From NCBI GenBank assembly GCA_046565505.1, contig JBKHYJ010000118.1, positions 1-8,525 of the forward strand: a stretch of 8,525 bases of DNA. The letters run 5' to 3'. A program made the position numbers and the translations under genes. Shown here piece by piece: positions 1 through 7,037 of this stretch. Origin of the DNA: JBKHYJ01 sp046565505. GTDB lineage: Bacteria > Acidobacteriota > Blastocatellia > UBA7656. Under the pieces are notes generated by a model that worked only from the letters and a program-made list of their open reading frames with translations, was not told the origin of the DNA and searched no databases. Position 1 is the first letter of the stretch, and the number at the start of each line of letters is the position of its first letter.

Positions 1-95
1 TTGGGTCTGATGCGGTTGAGGGGCTCGAACAGTCGCCAGGCGCAGTCGGCGGCCAGCGCAAGGCCCTTCTCCAGGATCTTAACAGGCTTATGCAT
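1..95 (-). CDS. N-terminus of an unrecognised protein, cut by the window edge
   Basis: Reading leftward from an ATG at 95-93 gives 31 open codons to the window edge. They begin MHKPVKILEKG and end with FEPLNRIRP. A strong Shine-Dalgarno sequence, GAGGAG at 110-105, lies 9 nt before the ATG, which is the main reason for calling a gene here. Codons are GC-rich at the third position, like the other minus-strand genes. The visible part is a basic, amphipathic N-terminus with no signal peptide and no family motif I recognise. It lies 125 nt downstream of the TPR gene in the same direction and could be the distal gene of that cluster. Product unknown. Confidence 0.6.
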   Translation of the reverse strand, partial: MHKPVKILEKGLALAADCAWRLFEPLNRIRP

Positions 96-220
96 ATCTC
101 TTCTCTCCTCGTTGGCTTTCGCGAAGCCCATATAATGGCTTCAGCTTCTGCTGAATCTTTTTTGAGTTAAAATGCCCGCTCCACAGACTATTTACAGTCG
201 CAAGCGGCGATGTATTTCGT

Positions 221-634
221 CTATGACGGGGGCTCGGGCCGCTTAACAAACTCCCTGAAAGCAGGGTATCGCTCGAACATCTCGACCAGAGCGTTATCGC
301 CTAGCTCTGCCGCTTTCACGGCGCACTGACCCGCCCGCTCGTATTCGCCGGCGTTGATAAATACTTCGCCGAGCCGCCTGTAAGCGCAGGCGAATGCAGG
401 GTCACATTCGATGGCCGCGCGGTACTCCGCGATGGCCTCCGCGACGCGCCCCTGGCTGTAGTGGAGCACGCCCAGGTCATAGTGTGCTTTCGCAGACAGG
501 GGCTCCGCCCGTAAGATATATTGCTGCTCTTCGATGGCAATACTTACGTCCCTGTCGAGCGCGTACTCGACCAGGTTCCTCCACCAGCCCTTCCGACGGT
601 TCGCCTCCGACATAGCTGAACTCATGCCAGGCAC
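221..634 (-). CDS. Small TPR-repeat protein
   Basis: A 137-residue (or 134-residue) soluble protein made mostly of tetratricopeptide repeats. Counting from the GTG start, one full repeat spans about residues 47-80 (AHYDLGVLHYSQGR, then AEAIAEYRAAIECDP). A second spans about 81-114 (AYRRLGEVFINAGEYERA). A partial helix around 29-45 ends in the usual RAEP turn. TPRs form a concave helical scaffold that binds another protein; the partner cannot be read from sequence. There is no signal peptide or membrane segment, so it is probably cytoplasmic. Two starts compete. GTG at 634 has AGGGAG 8 nt upstream. ATG at 625 overlaps the stop of the preceding gene as ATGA, the classic arrangement for translational coupling. 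Either way it is co-translated with the 622-876 gene. Catalytic function is unlikely. Confidence 0.85.
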   Translation of the reverse strand: MPGMSSAMSEANRRKGWWRNLVEYALDRDVSIAIEEQQYILRAEPLSAKAHYDLGVLHYSQGRVAEAIAEYRAAIECDPAFACAYRRLGEVFINAGEYERAGQCAVKAAELGDNALVEMFERYPAFREFVKRPEPPS

Positions 635-876
635 CCGGCCAGCTCCCTCTCGACATCTTCGGGCCTCACCTGCTCGCCCTGGTTGAGCCTCGCCAGGGCG
701 CTCTCTATGATGGCCTTGCCCGCGTCTTTCTTACTCTCGATCAAAAAACCGTCGAAGAAGTGGTCGCCGGCTATCGCGCGGTTGATCTCCGCCTCTTTGT
801 TGTTGTCGTTAAGCTCCGTGAAGTAAACAACCTTGTAGAGCCGGTTGTAACTGGCTTCACGGTAAATCTCGAACAT
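622..876 (-). CDS. Conserved-looking small protein of unknown function
   Basis: The preferred product has 84 residues and begins MFEIYREASYNRLYKVVYF. It is rich in charged residues and predicted to be alpha/beta, with no cysteine pair, signal peptide or membrane segment. The C-terminal half (GKAIIESALARLNQGE, then PEDVERELAG) looks helical. The reading frame extends upstream to a GTG at 936 and an ATG at 897. The GTG lies inside the arm of the 910-945 hairpin and the 897 ATG has no ribosome site. The ATG at 876 has a modest GGAA 5 nt upstream and starts at the point where the protein begins to look folded. Its stop overlaps the TPR gene, so the two are probably coupled and may interact. I do not recognise a named family. 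Confidence 0.7.
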   Translation of the reverse strand: MFEIYREASYNRLYKVVYFTELNDNNKEAEINRAIAGDHFFDGFLIESKKDAGKAIIESALARLNQGEQVRPEDVERELAGCLA

Positions 877-909
877 TATTTTTCCGGGGTCAGGCATAGT
901 CTTAAACTG

Positions 910-945
910 AAACGTGAAGTGTCGGAGGCCCGACACTTCACGTTT
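910..945 (-). terminator. 16-bp perfect hairpin after the activase gene
   Basis: Plus-strand arms 910-925 (AAACGTGAAGTGTCGG) and 930-945 are perfect reverse complements around a 4-nt loop (926-929). The structure begins 24 nt beyond the activase stop codon. On the minus strand it is followed by a moderately T-rich tail (TTTCAGTTTAAG), which fits an imperfect intrinsic terminator or an mRNA 3'-end stabiliser for the dehydratase/activase operon. No such tail follows it on the plus strand. Because the next minus-strand gene starts only about 35 nt later and has no obvious promoter, partial read-through is likely. Confidence 0.7.
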
Positions 946-969
946 ACCAGCAGGTCGCTCACTTTTATG

Positions 970-3900
970 TTAATCCCCGCCTGCGATCTGGTGGCGCTCG
1001 GCGGACACATTAACGGAGAGCACGGGCAGCGAGATCACGGACCCGCGCCCCGCCTGCGCCCTTTGCTCAAGCTCAAGCTGTGAGCGAAGTATGCGCTCGT
1101 ACTCGGCGAGCTTCTCTTCAAGCGTCTTGACCTTGCCTTTGTTCTTGACCATGTCCTCCCTGTAACGCTTGAGGAAGTAGCCTATCGTCTCGACGCGGAT
1201 CTTGATCGAGCCGCTCGGCTTGTTCTCGTCGATGTCTTTGAAGCAGAAGTAGGGCGTGCCGGAATTCTGCACAGTCTCTTCGACGACGGTGTATATGGGC
1301 GCGTCATGGCCGCACTTGAACGAGGAAAGCTCGAGGGCTACCAGATTAGGATGGCGGGCGGTGTACTTTGCCGCCCAGACTTTCCTGCTAGTGTTCTCGG
1401 AGTAGGAGTTCTTCCACACGTCCTGAATGTCCAGCGGGTGGGTGATTATCCCCGCGCGCACTTCGTCACCGAACAGCCGCCAGAGTATGTCGTCGTCCAT
1501 CGGCAGCGAATCCATAGTGAACACAGGGTAGCCGAGCTTCTGGAACTCTTCGAGTATCTCGTGGTTGATCCCCGGGTCGTTGTGGTATGGGCGGCCGAGC
1601 AGCACGACGCCGAGCCTGTCTTCGGCTTCGAGCTGGTCGAGCGTTTCGCGCGCCGCGCCGCGCAGGGTCACGTTGTAGAACGTGTCCAAAGCCTTGTAGC
1701 CTTCTTCGACCGCGCGGTGATGCTCTTCGGGAGTCAGCCCCAGCACGTCTTTGAAGGATTCAAAAACCTGCTTTTCGAGCAGCCGGGGCTGGTCAACATT
1801 CACGATGGGATTCATGTATCGGATGCCTAGCTGCTCGAACATGTCGCCTTCCTTGACGAAGGCGGCCTTGACCGCTTCGGGCGTCGCCGTGACCGTAGGG
1901 CAGGCGCGGCTGCTCTGCGTGTTGACCAGGTCGGAAGGCAGCGCGTCGACCATCGGGAAGAATATTATGTCGAGCGGCTTCTTCTTGTGGTGCACGTGAA
2001 GCAAGTTATGGACGTGCGGGATCCCCACCTTGGACGGGAAGCATGGGTCTATCGCGCCGCGTTTCGCCCCCTCTTTATAAAGCTGTTCCGTCGTGTAGTC
2101 GGAATAGACGAGGTTCTGCGGCTTTATGCCGAGGCTCTCGAAATAAGCGGAGAAGAGCGGGTTGACGGAGTACTGGTTCAACACGCGCGGGATGCCTATT
2201 CGTAGCGCCTCTCGCTTCTTGAGCAGCTCGTTGCGTTGTTTCTGGCCTTTCGTGATGGCGTACTTGTGCGGCGGGTCGGCGACCTTTTTGGGGTTATAAC
2301 TTCGCCACACCGCCTTCGCCGCCACCTCCACGAAGTTCGGGTTGGCGGCCTTGACCTGGTCGAGCCCTTTCTTGATGACCTTCATATCGGCCACGTCTTC
2401 GACTAGCCCCTTCTCGCATGAGTTGCCCACGATGAGGCGCTTGACGCCGGGGAGTATGGGGATCTTCGATTTGCGCGGCGGCTCCGTGTCCGTCAAGCCG
2501 TCGGACACCTTAACGTCGATGAAAGTGCGCAGGCACTTGTTCTTGCAGAAGTAGCAGCGCGTGTTCTCGTTGCGGTGTGTCTCGTAGCTGATCTCCTGCA
2601 CGCGATCAAGGTTGATGAAGGAGCTCCGGCGGCCATTCTCCCAGAGGCGTACGGCCTCGATGGCGGCCCCTATCGCCCCCGATTCGCCGCAGTGCTCGTG
2701 AACTATCACGCGCGGCTCAACGTCCTTGCCTTTGAAGCGGGACTCTATGAAGTCAACCTGCGATTTGACCGCCGCGAGGTTGTGCTGCGTGCCGCCCTGG
2801 AGGACGAAGTTCGTGCCCAGCCCCGAGATGTTCGGGATCTGCGAAACGTATAGCCAGATGTTTTTGGGCAGGACGTTAGCGAGACCGGCCATGATCTCTT
2901 CGGGCTTCCAGCCCTGCCGCTGGAAATCGACTATGTCCGACTGCATGAAGACCGCGCAGCCATAACCGAAATTCGGCATCGCCTGCGCGCTGAAAGCTAT
3001 GTCGGCGTAATCCTCGATCTTCATGCCGAAGCCCTCGGCGGTCGATTGAAGGAAGTAGCCGTTGCCGGCGGAGCACTGCGTGTTCAGCTTGAAATCCTTC
3101 ACCTGCCGGTTCTTCAAGATTATCAGCTTGATGTCCTGCCCGCCGACGTCGACGATCACGTCCACATCTTTGTAGAACTGTAGGGCGGACTCCGTGTGCG
3201 CGACCGTCTCGACGAGGGCCACGTCGGCGGCCAGCACGTCCTTGAGTATGTCCTTGGCGTAGCCGGTCGTGCCGACGCCCATCACTTTGAGGATGGCGCC
3301 CTGGTCCGCCACTTGTTTTTCAAGCTTCGCAAAAACCTCTTTCGTGTCTTCGATGGGGTTGCCCTTCGACAACTGGTAAGTCTTGACGAGCACGTTGCGG
3401 TCCTTGTCGAGCAAAACGGCCTTGGTCGAAGTGGATCCGCCGTCCAGACCTATGAAGCCTTCCACGACCTCGCCCTGCCTGAACTTAGCCGGGATGAACT
3501 TCTTGGCCTTGTACCGCTCCTTGAACGCCGCAAGCTCCTGCTCGCTCTCGGACAGCCCCTTGCCGCCGGCCTTCTTCTTCTCTTCGAGCCGGCCCACGTT
3601 GATGTAATACTCCAGGTCCGCGCAGCCGCGGTAAACGCCCACGGAGTCTTCTTCGGATTTGCCGAACTCGACCGCACCTATAGCGGCGAAGTACTGCGCG
3701 TTGTTCGGCACCTTGATTAAGTCTTTCGGGTCCACCCCTTCGGGCAGGGGGTAGTTTCGCTCTTCCCAGACTTTCGGGATGTTATACTTCCAGCCTTCGA
3801 CCATGCCGCGGATGTAGGTGTTCGGGCCGCCGAGCAGGAGCACGTGAGGCCGCAGGGTGTTGCCGCGCGTGAGCACCGCGAGGTTCTGGCCGATGATCGC

Positions 3901-4512
3901 CTCGAACAGCGAGGCCATCAGCTCGTCGGCGGGCACCCCCATCTTCTGGAGCGAATTGATGTCGGTTTCGGCGAACACCCCGCACTTGCCCGCGACGGGG
4001 TGCAGCTTCAGCCCGACGTAACCCATGTCGCAGAGCTGGTCCGGTGGGATTCGCAGCTTCGCGTTAATCTTATCTATGACCGCGCCGGTCCCGCCCGCGC
4101 ATTTGTCATTCATCGAAGGTATTTTCTTCTTCTTGCCTGTCTCCGGGTCCTCTTTGAAGATTATTATCTTTGCGTCCTGCCCGCCGAGCTCGACGACGGA
4201 CCCGGCCTCGGGGTAAAGCTTTTCGACCGCCAGCGAAACCGCGTTGACCTCTTGAACGAACTTGCCGCCGATCAGCGACGCGATGCCGCCGCCCCCCGAA
4301 CCAGTCATGAATACTCGCACGTTCTCGTGCGCGATAGGGAACTCGGCCTCGATCCTCTTCAAGAATTCAAGGCACTTCTCGGGCTGTTTCGTGTCGTGGC
4401 GCTGGTAGTCCTGCCACAGCATCTCGTCTTTAACAGGATCGACGACCACCGCCTTGACCGTGGTCGAACCAACGTCTAGGCCGATGTACAACTTTTCGTA
4501 GGTTTGGCTCAT
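970..4512 (-). CDS. Tandem-ASKHA 2-hydroxyacyl-CoA dehydratase activase with DUF2229-type C-terminal half
   Basis: An 1180-residue cytoplasmic Fe-S ATPase of the BadF/BadG/HgdC activator family. Such activators hydrolyse ATP to push a low-potential electron into a partner dehydratase or reductase. Domain 1 (about residues 7-285) has the phosphate loop GLDVGSTTVK, ELGGQDAK and the two cluster cysteines C138 (KCAGGTG) and C177 (KCGVFAETD). Domain 2 (about 352-625) repeats the plan with GLDGGSTSTK, DVGGQDIK, C480 (QCSAGNG) and C519 (GCAVFMQSD). A linker carries CYFCKNKC (C653, C656, C660), a likely metal site. Residues about 771-990 match the DUF2229/COG3580 type (PRVLNQYSVNPLFSAYF, IDPCFPSKVG), with further cysteines at 824, 871, 1067 and 1090. 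The tail near 1128-1155 is a probable coiled coil. ATG 4512 is preferred over the upstream TTG at 4527 because GGAG sites lie 4 and 9 nt before it. It follows its likely Fe-S partner by 109 nt. Substrate unknown. Confidence 0.93.
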   Translation of the reverse strand: MSQTYEKLYIGLDVGSTTVKAVVVDPVKDEMLWQDYQRHDTKQPEKCLEFLKRIEAEFPIAHENVRVFMTGSGGGGIASLIGGKFVQEVNAVSLAVEKLYPEAGSVVELGGQDAKIIIFKEDPETGKKKKIPSMNDKCAGGTGAVIDKINAKLRIPPDQLCDMGYVGLKLHPVAGKCGVFAETDINSLQKMGVPADELMASLFEAIIGQNLAVLTRGNTLRPHVLLLGGPNTYIRGMVEGWKYNIPKVWEERNYPLPEGVDPKDLIKVPNNAQYFAAIGAVEFGKSEEDSVGVYRGCADLEYYINVGRLEEKKKAGGKGLSESEQELAAFKERYKAKKFIPAKFRQGEVVEGFIGLDGGSTSTKAVLLDKDRNVLVKTYQLSKGNPIEDTKEVFAKLEKQVADQGAILKVMGVGTTGYAKDILKDVLAADVALVETVAHTESALQFYKDVDVIVDVGGQDIKLIILKNRQVKDFKLNTQCSAGNGYFLQSTAEGFGMKIEDYADIAFSAQAMPNFGYGCAVFMQSDIVDFQRQGWKPEEIMAGLANVLPKNIWLYVSQIPNISGLGTNFVLQGGTQHNLAAVKSQVDFIESRFKGKDVEPRVIVHEHCGESGAIGAAIEAVRLWENGRRSSFINLDRVQEISYETHRNENTRCYFCKNKCLRTFIDVKVSDGLTDTEPPRKSKIPILPGVKRLIVGNSCEKGLVEDVADMKVIKKGLDQVKAANPNFVEVAAKAVWRSYNPKKVADPPHKYAITKGQKQRNELLKKREALRIGIPRVLNQYSVNPLFSAYFESLGIKPQNLVYSDYTTEQLYKEGAKRGAIDPCFPSKVGIPHVHNLLHVHHKKKPLDIIFFPMVDALPSDLVNTQSSRACPTVTATPEAVKAAFVKEGDMFEQLGIRYMNPIVNVDQPRLLEKQVFESFKDVLGLTPEEHHRAVEEGYKALDTFYNVTLRGAARETLDQLEAEDRLGVVLLGRPYHNDPGINHEILEEFQKLGYPVFTMDSLPMDDDILWRLFGDEVRAGIITHPLDIQDVWKNSYSENTSRKVWAAKYTARHPNLVALELSSFKCGHDAPIYTVVEETVQNSGTPYFCFKDIDENKPSGSIKIRVETIGYFLKRYREDMVKNKGKVKTLEEKLAEYERILRSQLELEQRAQAGRGSVISLPVLSVNVSAERHQIAGGD

Positions 4513-4547
4513 TCTTCTCCACTCCAACTGGTCTTGATTTATGCCCT

Positions 4548-4597
4548 GCCTGCGGCGCGGCGCCGGGCAAACGAGCTGGATGCCGCAGGCCCGGCGC
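4548..4597 (-). repeat. Two interleaved 9-bp inverted repeats in the dehydratase-activase gap
   Basis: Plus-strand GCCTGCGGC (4548-4556) is the perfect reverse complement of 4582-4590. GCGCCGGGC (4560-4568) is the perfect reverse complement of 4589-4597. The two pairings cross each other and share two bases, so the mRNA could fold into either hairpin or, with shortened stems, into an H-type pseudoknot. No T-run follows on the minus strand, so this is not a standard terminator. The element starts 25 nt beyond the dehydratase stop and ends about 35 nt before the activase start. It could set the ratio of the two proteins by processing, stability or control of initiation. The structure is seen; the role is inferred. 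Confidence 0.6.
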
Positions 4598-4621
4598 GCC
4601 TAAATCGCGAGAGCGCGGCGG

Positions 4622-6412
4622 CTAGTCCGCGGCGTAATTTGACAGGCGCCCGTCTTTCTTCATCAGTTCCGAAACGTGCTTGACGAAGTTGGCCGCCGAG
4701 CCGATCACGCCCTTGTAGTGCGGCACCTTGTAAAGTCCGCTTTGAAGCTCGGGGTGTTCGGCCTGATACTCGCGCACCTGGTCCATAGTGATCCCTGCTT
4801 CTTCGAGCACGCGGGCGACCTCTTGCTTGGCTTTCACCTTCGCCTCGCCCAGCGCCATCTGCACGCGGCTGTGGGCGTTGATTTCGCCTTCGCCGGACGT
4901 TTCGACCGGAAGGTAGATCATCTCTTTGTAGAGGTTGACGACCGCCGACTGCGCGCCGTCGGATTGAGTAGAGGGCATGCACCCGAACGGCTTGAGCGAC
5001 AGCACCATGTGGGCGAGGTCCTTATTGGAGTAATAAATATTCTTGGCGACTTCGAGGTGGCCTTCGCCGCCGCCCGCCCTCGAGTTGTAGAAGGGGTGGC
5101 CCATTCGCTGAAGCTCGTACTGGTCGGTCAGCGCATGCGGGATGTTGTTCAGGGCTTCGCGCAAGCGGTTCCACTCGCGTTTAAATATCGCCTCGGCGAC
5201 CGTCAGCTTCGAGGTAGTCTTGCGGACTCTGATCTCGTTCTTGATGCGCTTATCTATTCGCCATGTGGCGGGCATCGCTTCATCCTCGGTGACGCCCTTG
5301 CGGTCGCGCTTGGCCTGCTTGGCCTGGTGGATCATGTACATAATCCATGTGCCTATCGGCTCGACGAGCACCTGAGCGCCTTCACGTTCGAGGAATTTGA
5401 ACATGTTGAAGTTGCCATCGCCCTCGGTCGTCTGCGCCCAGAACTCGCCGGTTATTTTGACGATGGGCTTGACGCGGGTGCGGTCCACCTGCACCTTCGC
5501 GAGGCGCTCGCCAACCGCCTTCAGCGCGTCGGTGTATTCCGTCCCGTAGAGCTGATCGAGGAACTTGCCGACGTACTCGGCGGTGCTGCCTACCTTCGGC
5601 AGGTTCTTGACGAAGGAGCCCATTTTGCCTTCCAGGCTGAACCGGCGGTGTTTTTTGAGTATCTCGTGGAGGTAATCCATGCACTCGCCGATGGCGGCGT
5701 CGGTGTCGCCTTTGTTAACCTCGAACGGGCGTATCTGGTAGCCGGCATCGGTGACGAGGTCGCCCATGTTCATCGCGTTGAGAATCGAAAGGAAGAAGTC
5801 CACGTTCAGGTCGAGCCCGGCTTCGGCTTCGGACTGGTTCAGCCCGCCCGACTGCTGGAAGAGCATGACGCGGAAGCCATCGAAACCCGAGTTGCGCAAT
5901 GCCAGCCTGTACTCGGCTTCGTACATGCCGAACCTGCACGGGCCGCAGGCGCCGGCAGTGAAGAAGACGTAGTTGTCTATTATCTGCTGGCGGGAGAGGC
6001 CGTTGGCTTCAAGGCTCTGTAGATACTGCACGAGGTTGCCAACCGTAAAATAGGTGGGGTTGCACTGGCCGTTGTTGCCGTATTCTTTGCCGAGTTGGAA
6101 GGCTTGCACGTCGGGGGTGGGCACGGCTTCGCACTTGTAGCCGAGTCCTTCAAGCGCACCGTGTATCAGGTGCTCGTGCTTCCAGGTCAGGCCGCCGAAA
6201 AGCAGCGTCGTGTTGGCGCGCTGGCTTCTTGTGAAAGGATTTTCAACAGGCTTCTTGAATTGCTGCCTGATCTGCGTGTCGATTCCCATCTCCTGCGTTA
6301 ACCTTGCGCGTTCCTGCTCAAGCTTCTGCCTGATCACCTCCTCGGCCGACGTTATATTGACCAGGGTTACAGGCGGTTTCGTCGCAGAATTGTCATGCGC
6401 GTTTGTGGACAT
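4622..6412 (-). CDS. 2-hydroxyacyl-CoA dehydratase-like Fe-S protein (COG3581 type), partner of the activase
   Basis: A 596-residue soluble protein of the HgdB/BcrB-related superfamily, which carries a [4Fe-4S] cluster reduced by the ATP-dependent activator. Candidate cluster ligands sit in conserved-looking blocks: C117 (GNNGQCNPTYFTVGN), C156 and C159 (TAGACGPCRFGMYEAEYR) and C478 (KPFGCMPSTQSDG). Other family-like blocks are EREGAQVLVEPIGTW (about 342-356), GEGHLEVAKNIYY (about 449-461) and ETSGEGEINAHSR (about 504-516). The N-terminal 60 residues are polar, Gln/Glu-rich and probably helical. The frame runs up to a GTG at 6421, but that codon lies inside the Shine-Dalgarno sequence. The ATG at 6412 is 5 nt from a 7-base match (GAGGTGA) and is the better start. 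As first gene of the pair it probably forms a complex with the activase. The reaction may be dehydration of a 2-hydroxyacyl-CoA or another difficult reduction. The double-cubane cluster proteins are a related alternative. Confidence 0.88.
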   Translation of the reverse strand: MSTNAHDNSATKPPVTLVNITSAEEVIRQKLEQERARLTQEMGIDTQIRQQFKKPVENPFTRSQRANTTLLFGGLTWKHEHLIHGALEGLGYKCEAVPTPDVQAFQLGKEYGNNGQCNPTYFTVGNLVQYLQSLEANGLSRQQIIDNYVFFTAGACGPCRFGMYEAEYRLALRNSGFDGFRVMLFQQSGGLNQSEAEAGLDLNVDFFLSILNAMNMGDLVTDAGYQIRPFEVNKGDTDAAIGECMDYLHEILKKHRRFSLEGKMGSFVKNLPKVGSTAEYVGKFLDQLYGTEYTDALKAVGERLAKVQVDRTRVKPIVKITGEFWAQTTEGDGNFNMFKFLEREGAQVLVEPIGTWIMYMIHQAKQAKRDRKGVTEDEAMPATWRIDKRIKNEIRVRKTTSKLTVAEAIFKREWNRLREALNNIPHALTDQYELQRMGHPFYNSRAGGGEGHLEVAKNIYYSNKDLAHMVLSLKPFGCMPSTQSDGAQSAVVNLYKEMIYLPVETSGEGEINAHSRVQMALGEAKVKAKQEVARVLEEAGITMDQVREYQAEHPELQSGLYKVPHYKGVIGSAANFVKHVSELMKKDGRLSNYAAD

Positions 6413-6417
6413 CAGCT

Positions 6418-6424
6418 TCACCTC
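6418..6424 (-). promoter_or_regulatory. Ribosome binding site that decides the dehydratase-like gene start
   Basis: GAGGTGA on the minus strand is a seven-base uninterrupted match to the complement of the usual 16S 3' end. It lies 5 nt before the ATG at 6412. It overlaps the in-frame GTG at 6421-6419, which rules against initiation there. Confidence 0.75.
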
Positions 6425-6432
6425 ACTTTAGG

Positions 6433-6445
6433 ATTGGATTCCAAT
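6433..6445. promoter_or_regulatory. 13-bp palindrome upstream of the dehydratase/activase operon
   Basis: ATTGGATTCCAAT is a perfect dyad with 6-bp arms around one base. It is centred 27 nt upstream of the ATG at 6412, in an AT-rich leader (6430-6480) that probably holds the operon promoter. I could not place a convincing -35/-10 pair there. The position suits a repressor operator, but no regulator gene is nearby to link to it. Confidence 0.35.
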
Positions 6446-7037
6446 TTCTTTAAATCAAATTTTACTGCTTAAAACTGATTCAATTGCGCGAGAGCCCAAA
6501 AAAAGAAGGGACTCGTCGATATGAGCTCCGGTCAAGCGGGCGGAAAGAGTCTTCGCTGCTTTCCCGAACTCTGGAGAGTTGAACAGCTTAACAGCGTCCG
6601 CGTCAAGCAAAAGTGTTCAGTTCAGAAAGTCATCCGCGAAAGCCGAATCCAATTAGCCGCCGGCCTCTTACAAGACCTCGACTTACACCTCGATTAAATG
6701 AGTCTAAGATGCGAACGCGCAATATATCATGATGAATAGAGAAACAGTCTAATTTTTTTTAATGGCCTGTGGCGCGAATGCATCTGGCGAATTCGCTTAC
6801 AGTCTCGACTGTAACAAAGTCTCAAATTGCTTCATCGCGATTACAAAGACCATTCAAAACCGAGCTTGTAGTAGGAGTTTAGCAATCAAGCGTCCTACAT
6901 TGTACGACGAAGGGCACCTGTTTACAAACTCGCGAAGCCTTTTACGCCCCCGGCCCGGAATTATTTTGATGACGATGCGAATGGAGGAAATAGCCGGTGA
7001 TTACGCGCGACAATGATAACAATCGTGATGAGTCGCA
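6446..7037. other. Gene-poor stretch of about 590 nt
   Basis: No reading frame here combines a plausible start, ribosome site and protein-like composition. An 84-codon plus-strand frame at 6762-7016 has no Shine-Dalgarno sequence and no recognisable motif. The stretch is AT-richer than the flanking genes and includes an A-run at 6498-6505 and a T-run near 6752-6761. It also has an 18-bp dyad at 6797-6814 and a small inverted repeat (GTAGGA 6871-6876 with TCCTAC 6893-6898). It must contain the promoter of the minus-strand operon near its left end and the 3' end of the 7038-7268 transcript at its right end. No tRNA or recognisable ncRNA fold was seen. Confidence 0.5.
6797..6814. promoter_or_regulatory. 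18-bp dyad in the gene-poor stretch
   Basis: TTACAGTCTCGACTGTAA has perfect 8-bp arms around a 2-base centre, the geometry of a dimeric repressor operator. It lies about 385 nt upstream of the dehydratase-like gene and about 220 nt beyond the end of the 7038-7268 gene. It is therefore not obviously tied to a promoter. No T-run follows either strand closely, which argues against a terminator. Confidence 0.35.

Noticed and set aside
140..163. A plus-strand 6-bp hairpin followed by TCTTTTTT, resembling an intrinsic terminator
   Set aside because: There is no plus-strand gene upstream for it to terminate, and the T-run is on the wrong side for the minus-strand genes. The stem is short.
3844..4479. 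A 211-codon plus-strand frame opposite the activase, with others of about 174 codons nearby
   Set aside because: Same antisense artefact; the opposite strand encodes clear ASKHA motifs.
4676..6022. A 448-codon plus-strand open frame antisense to the dehydratase-like gene
   Set aside because: It lies entirely opposite a strongly recognised gene, its protein is low-complexity (Val/Leu/Ala/His-rich) with no motif, and GC-rich third positions routinely open this antisense frame.
6762..7016. An 84-codon plus-strand frame in the gene-poor stretch
   Set aside because: No ribosome site, no motif and no protein-like composition.
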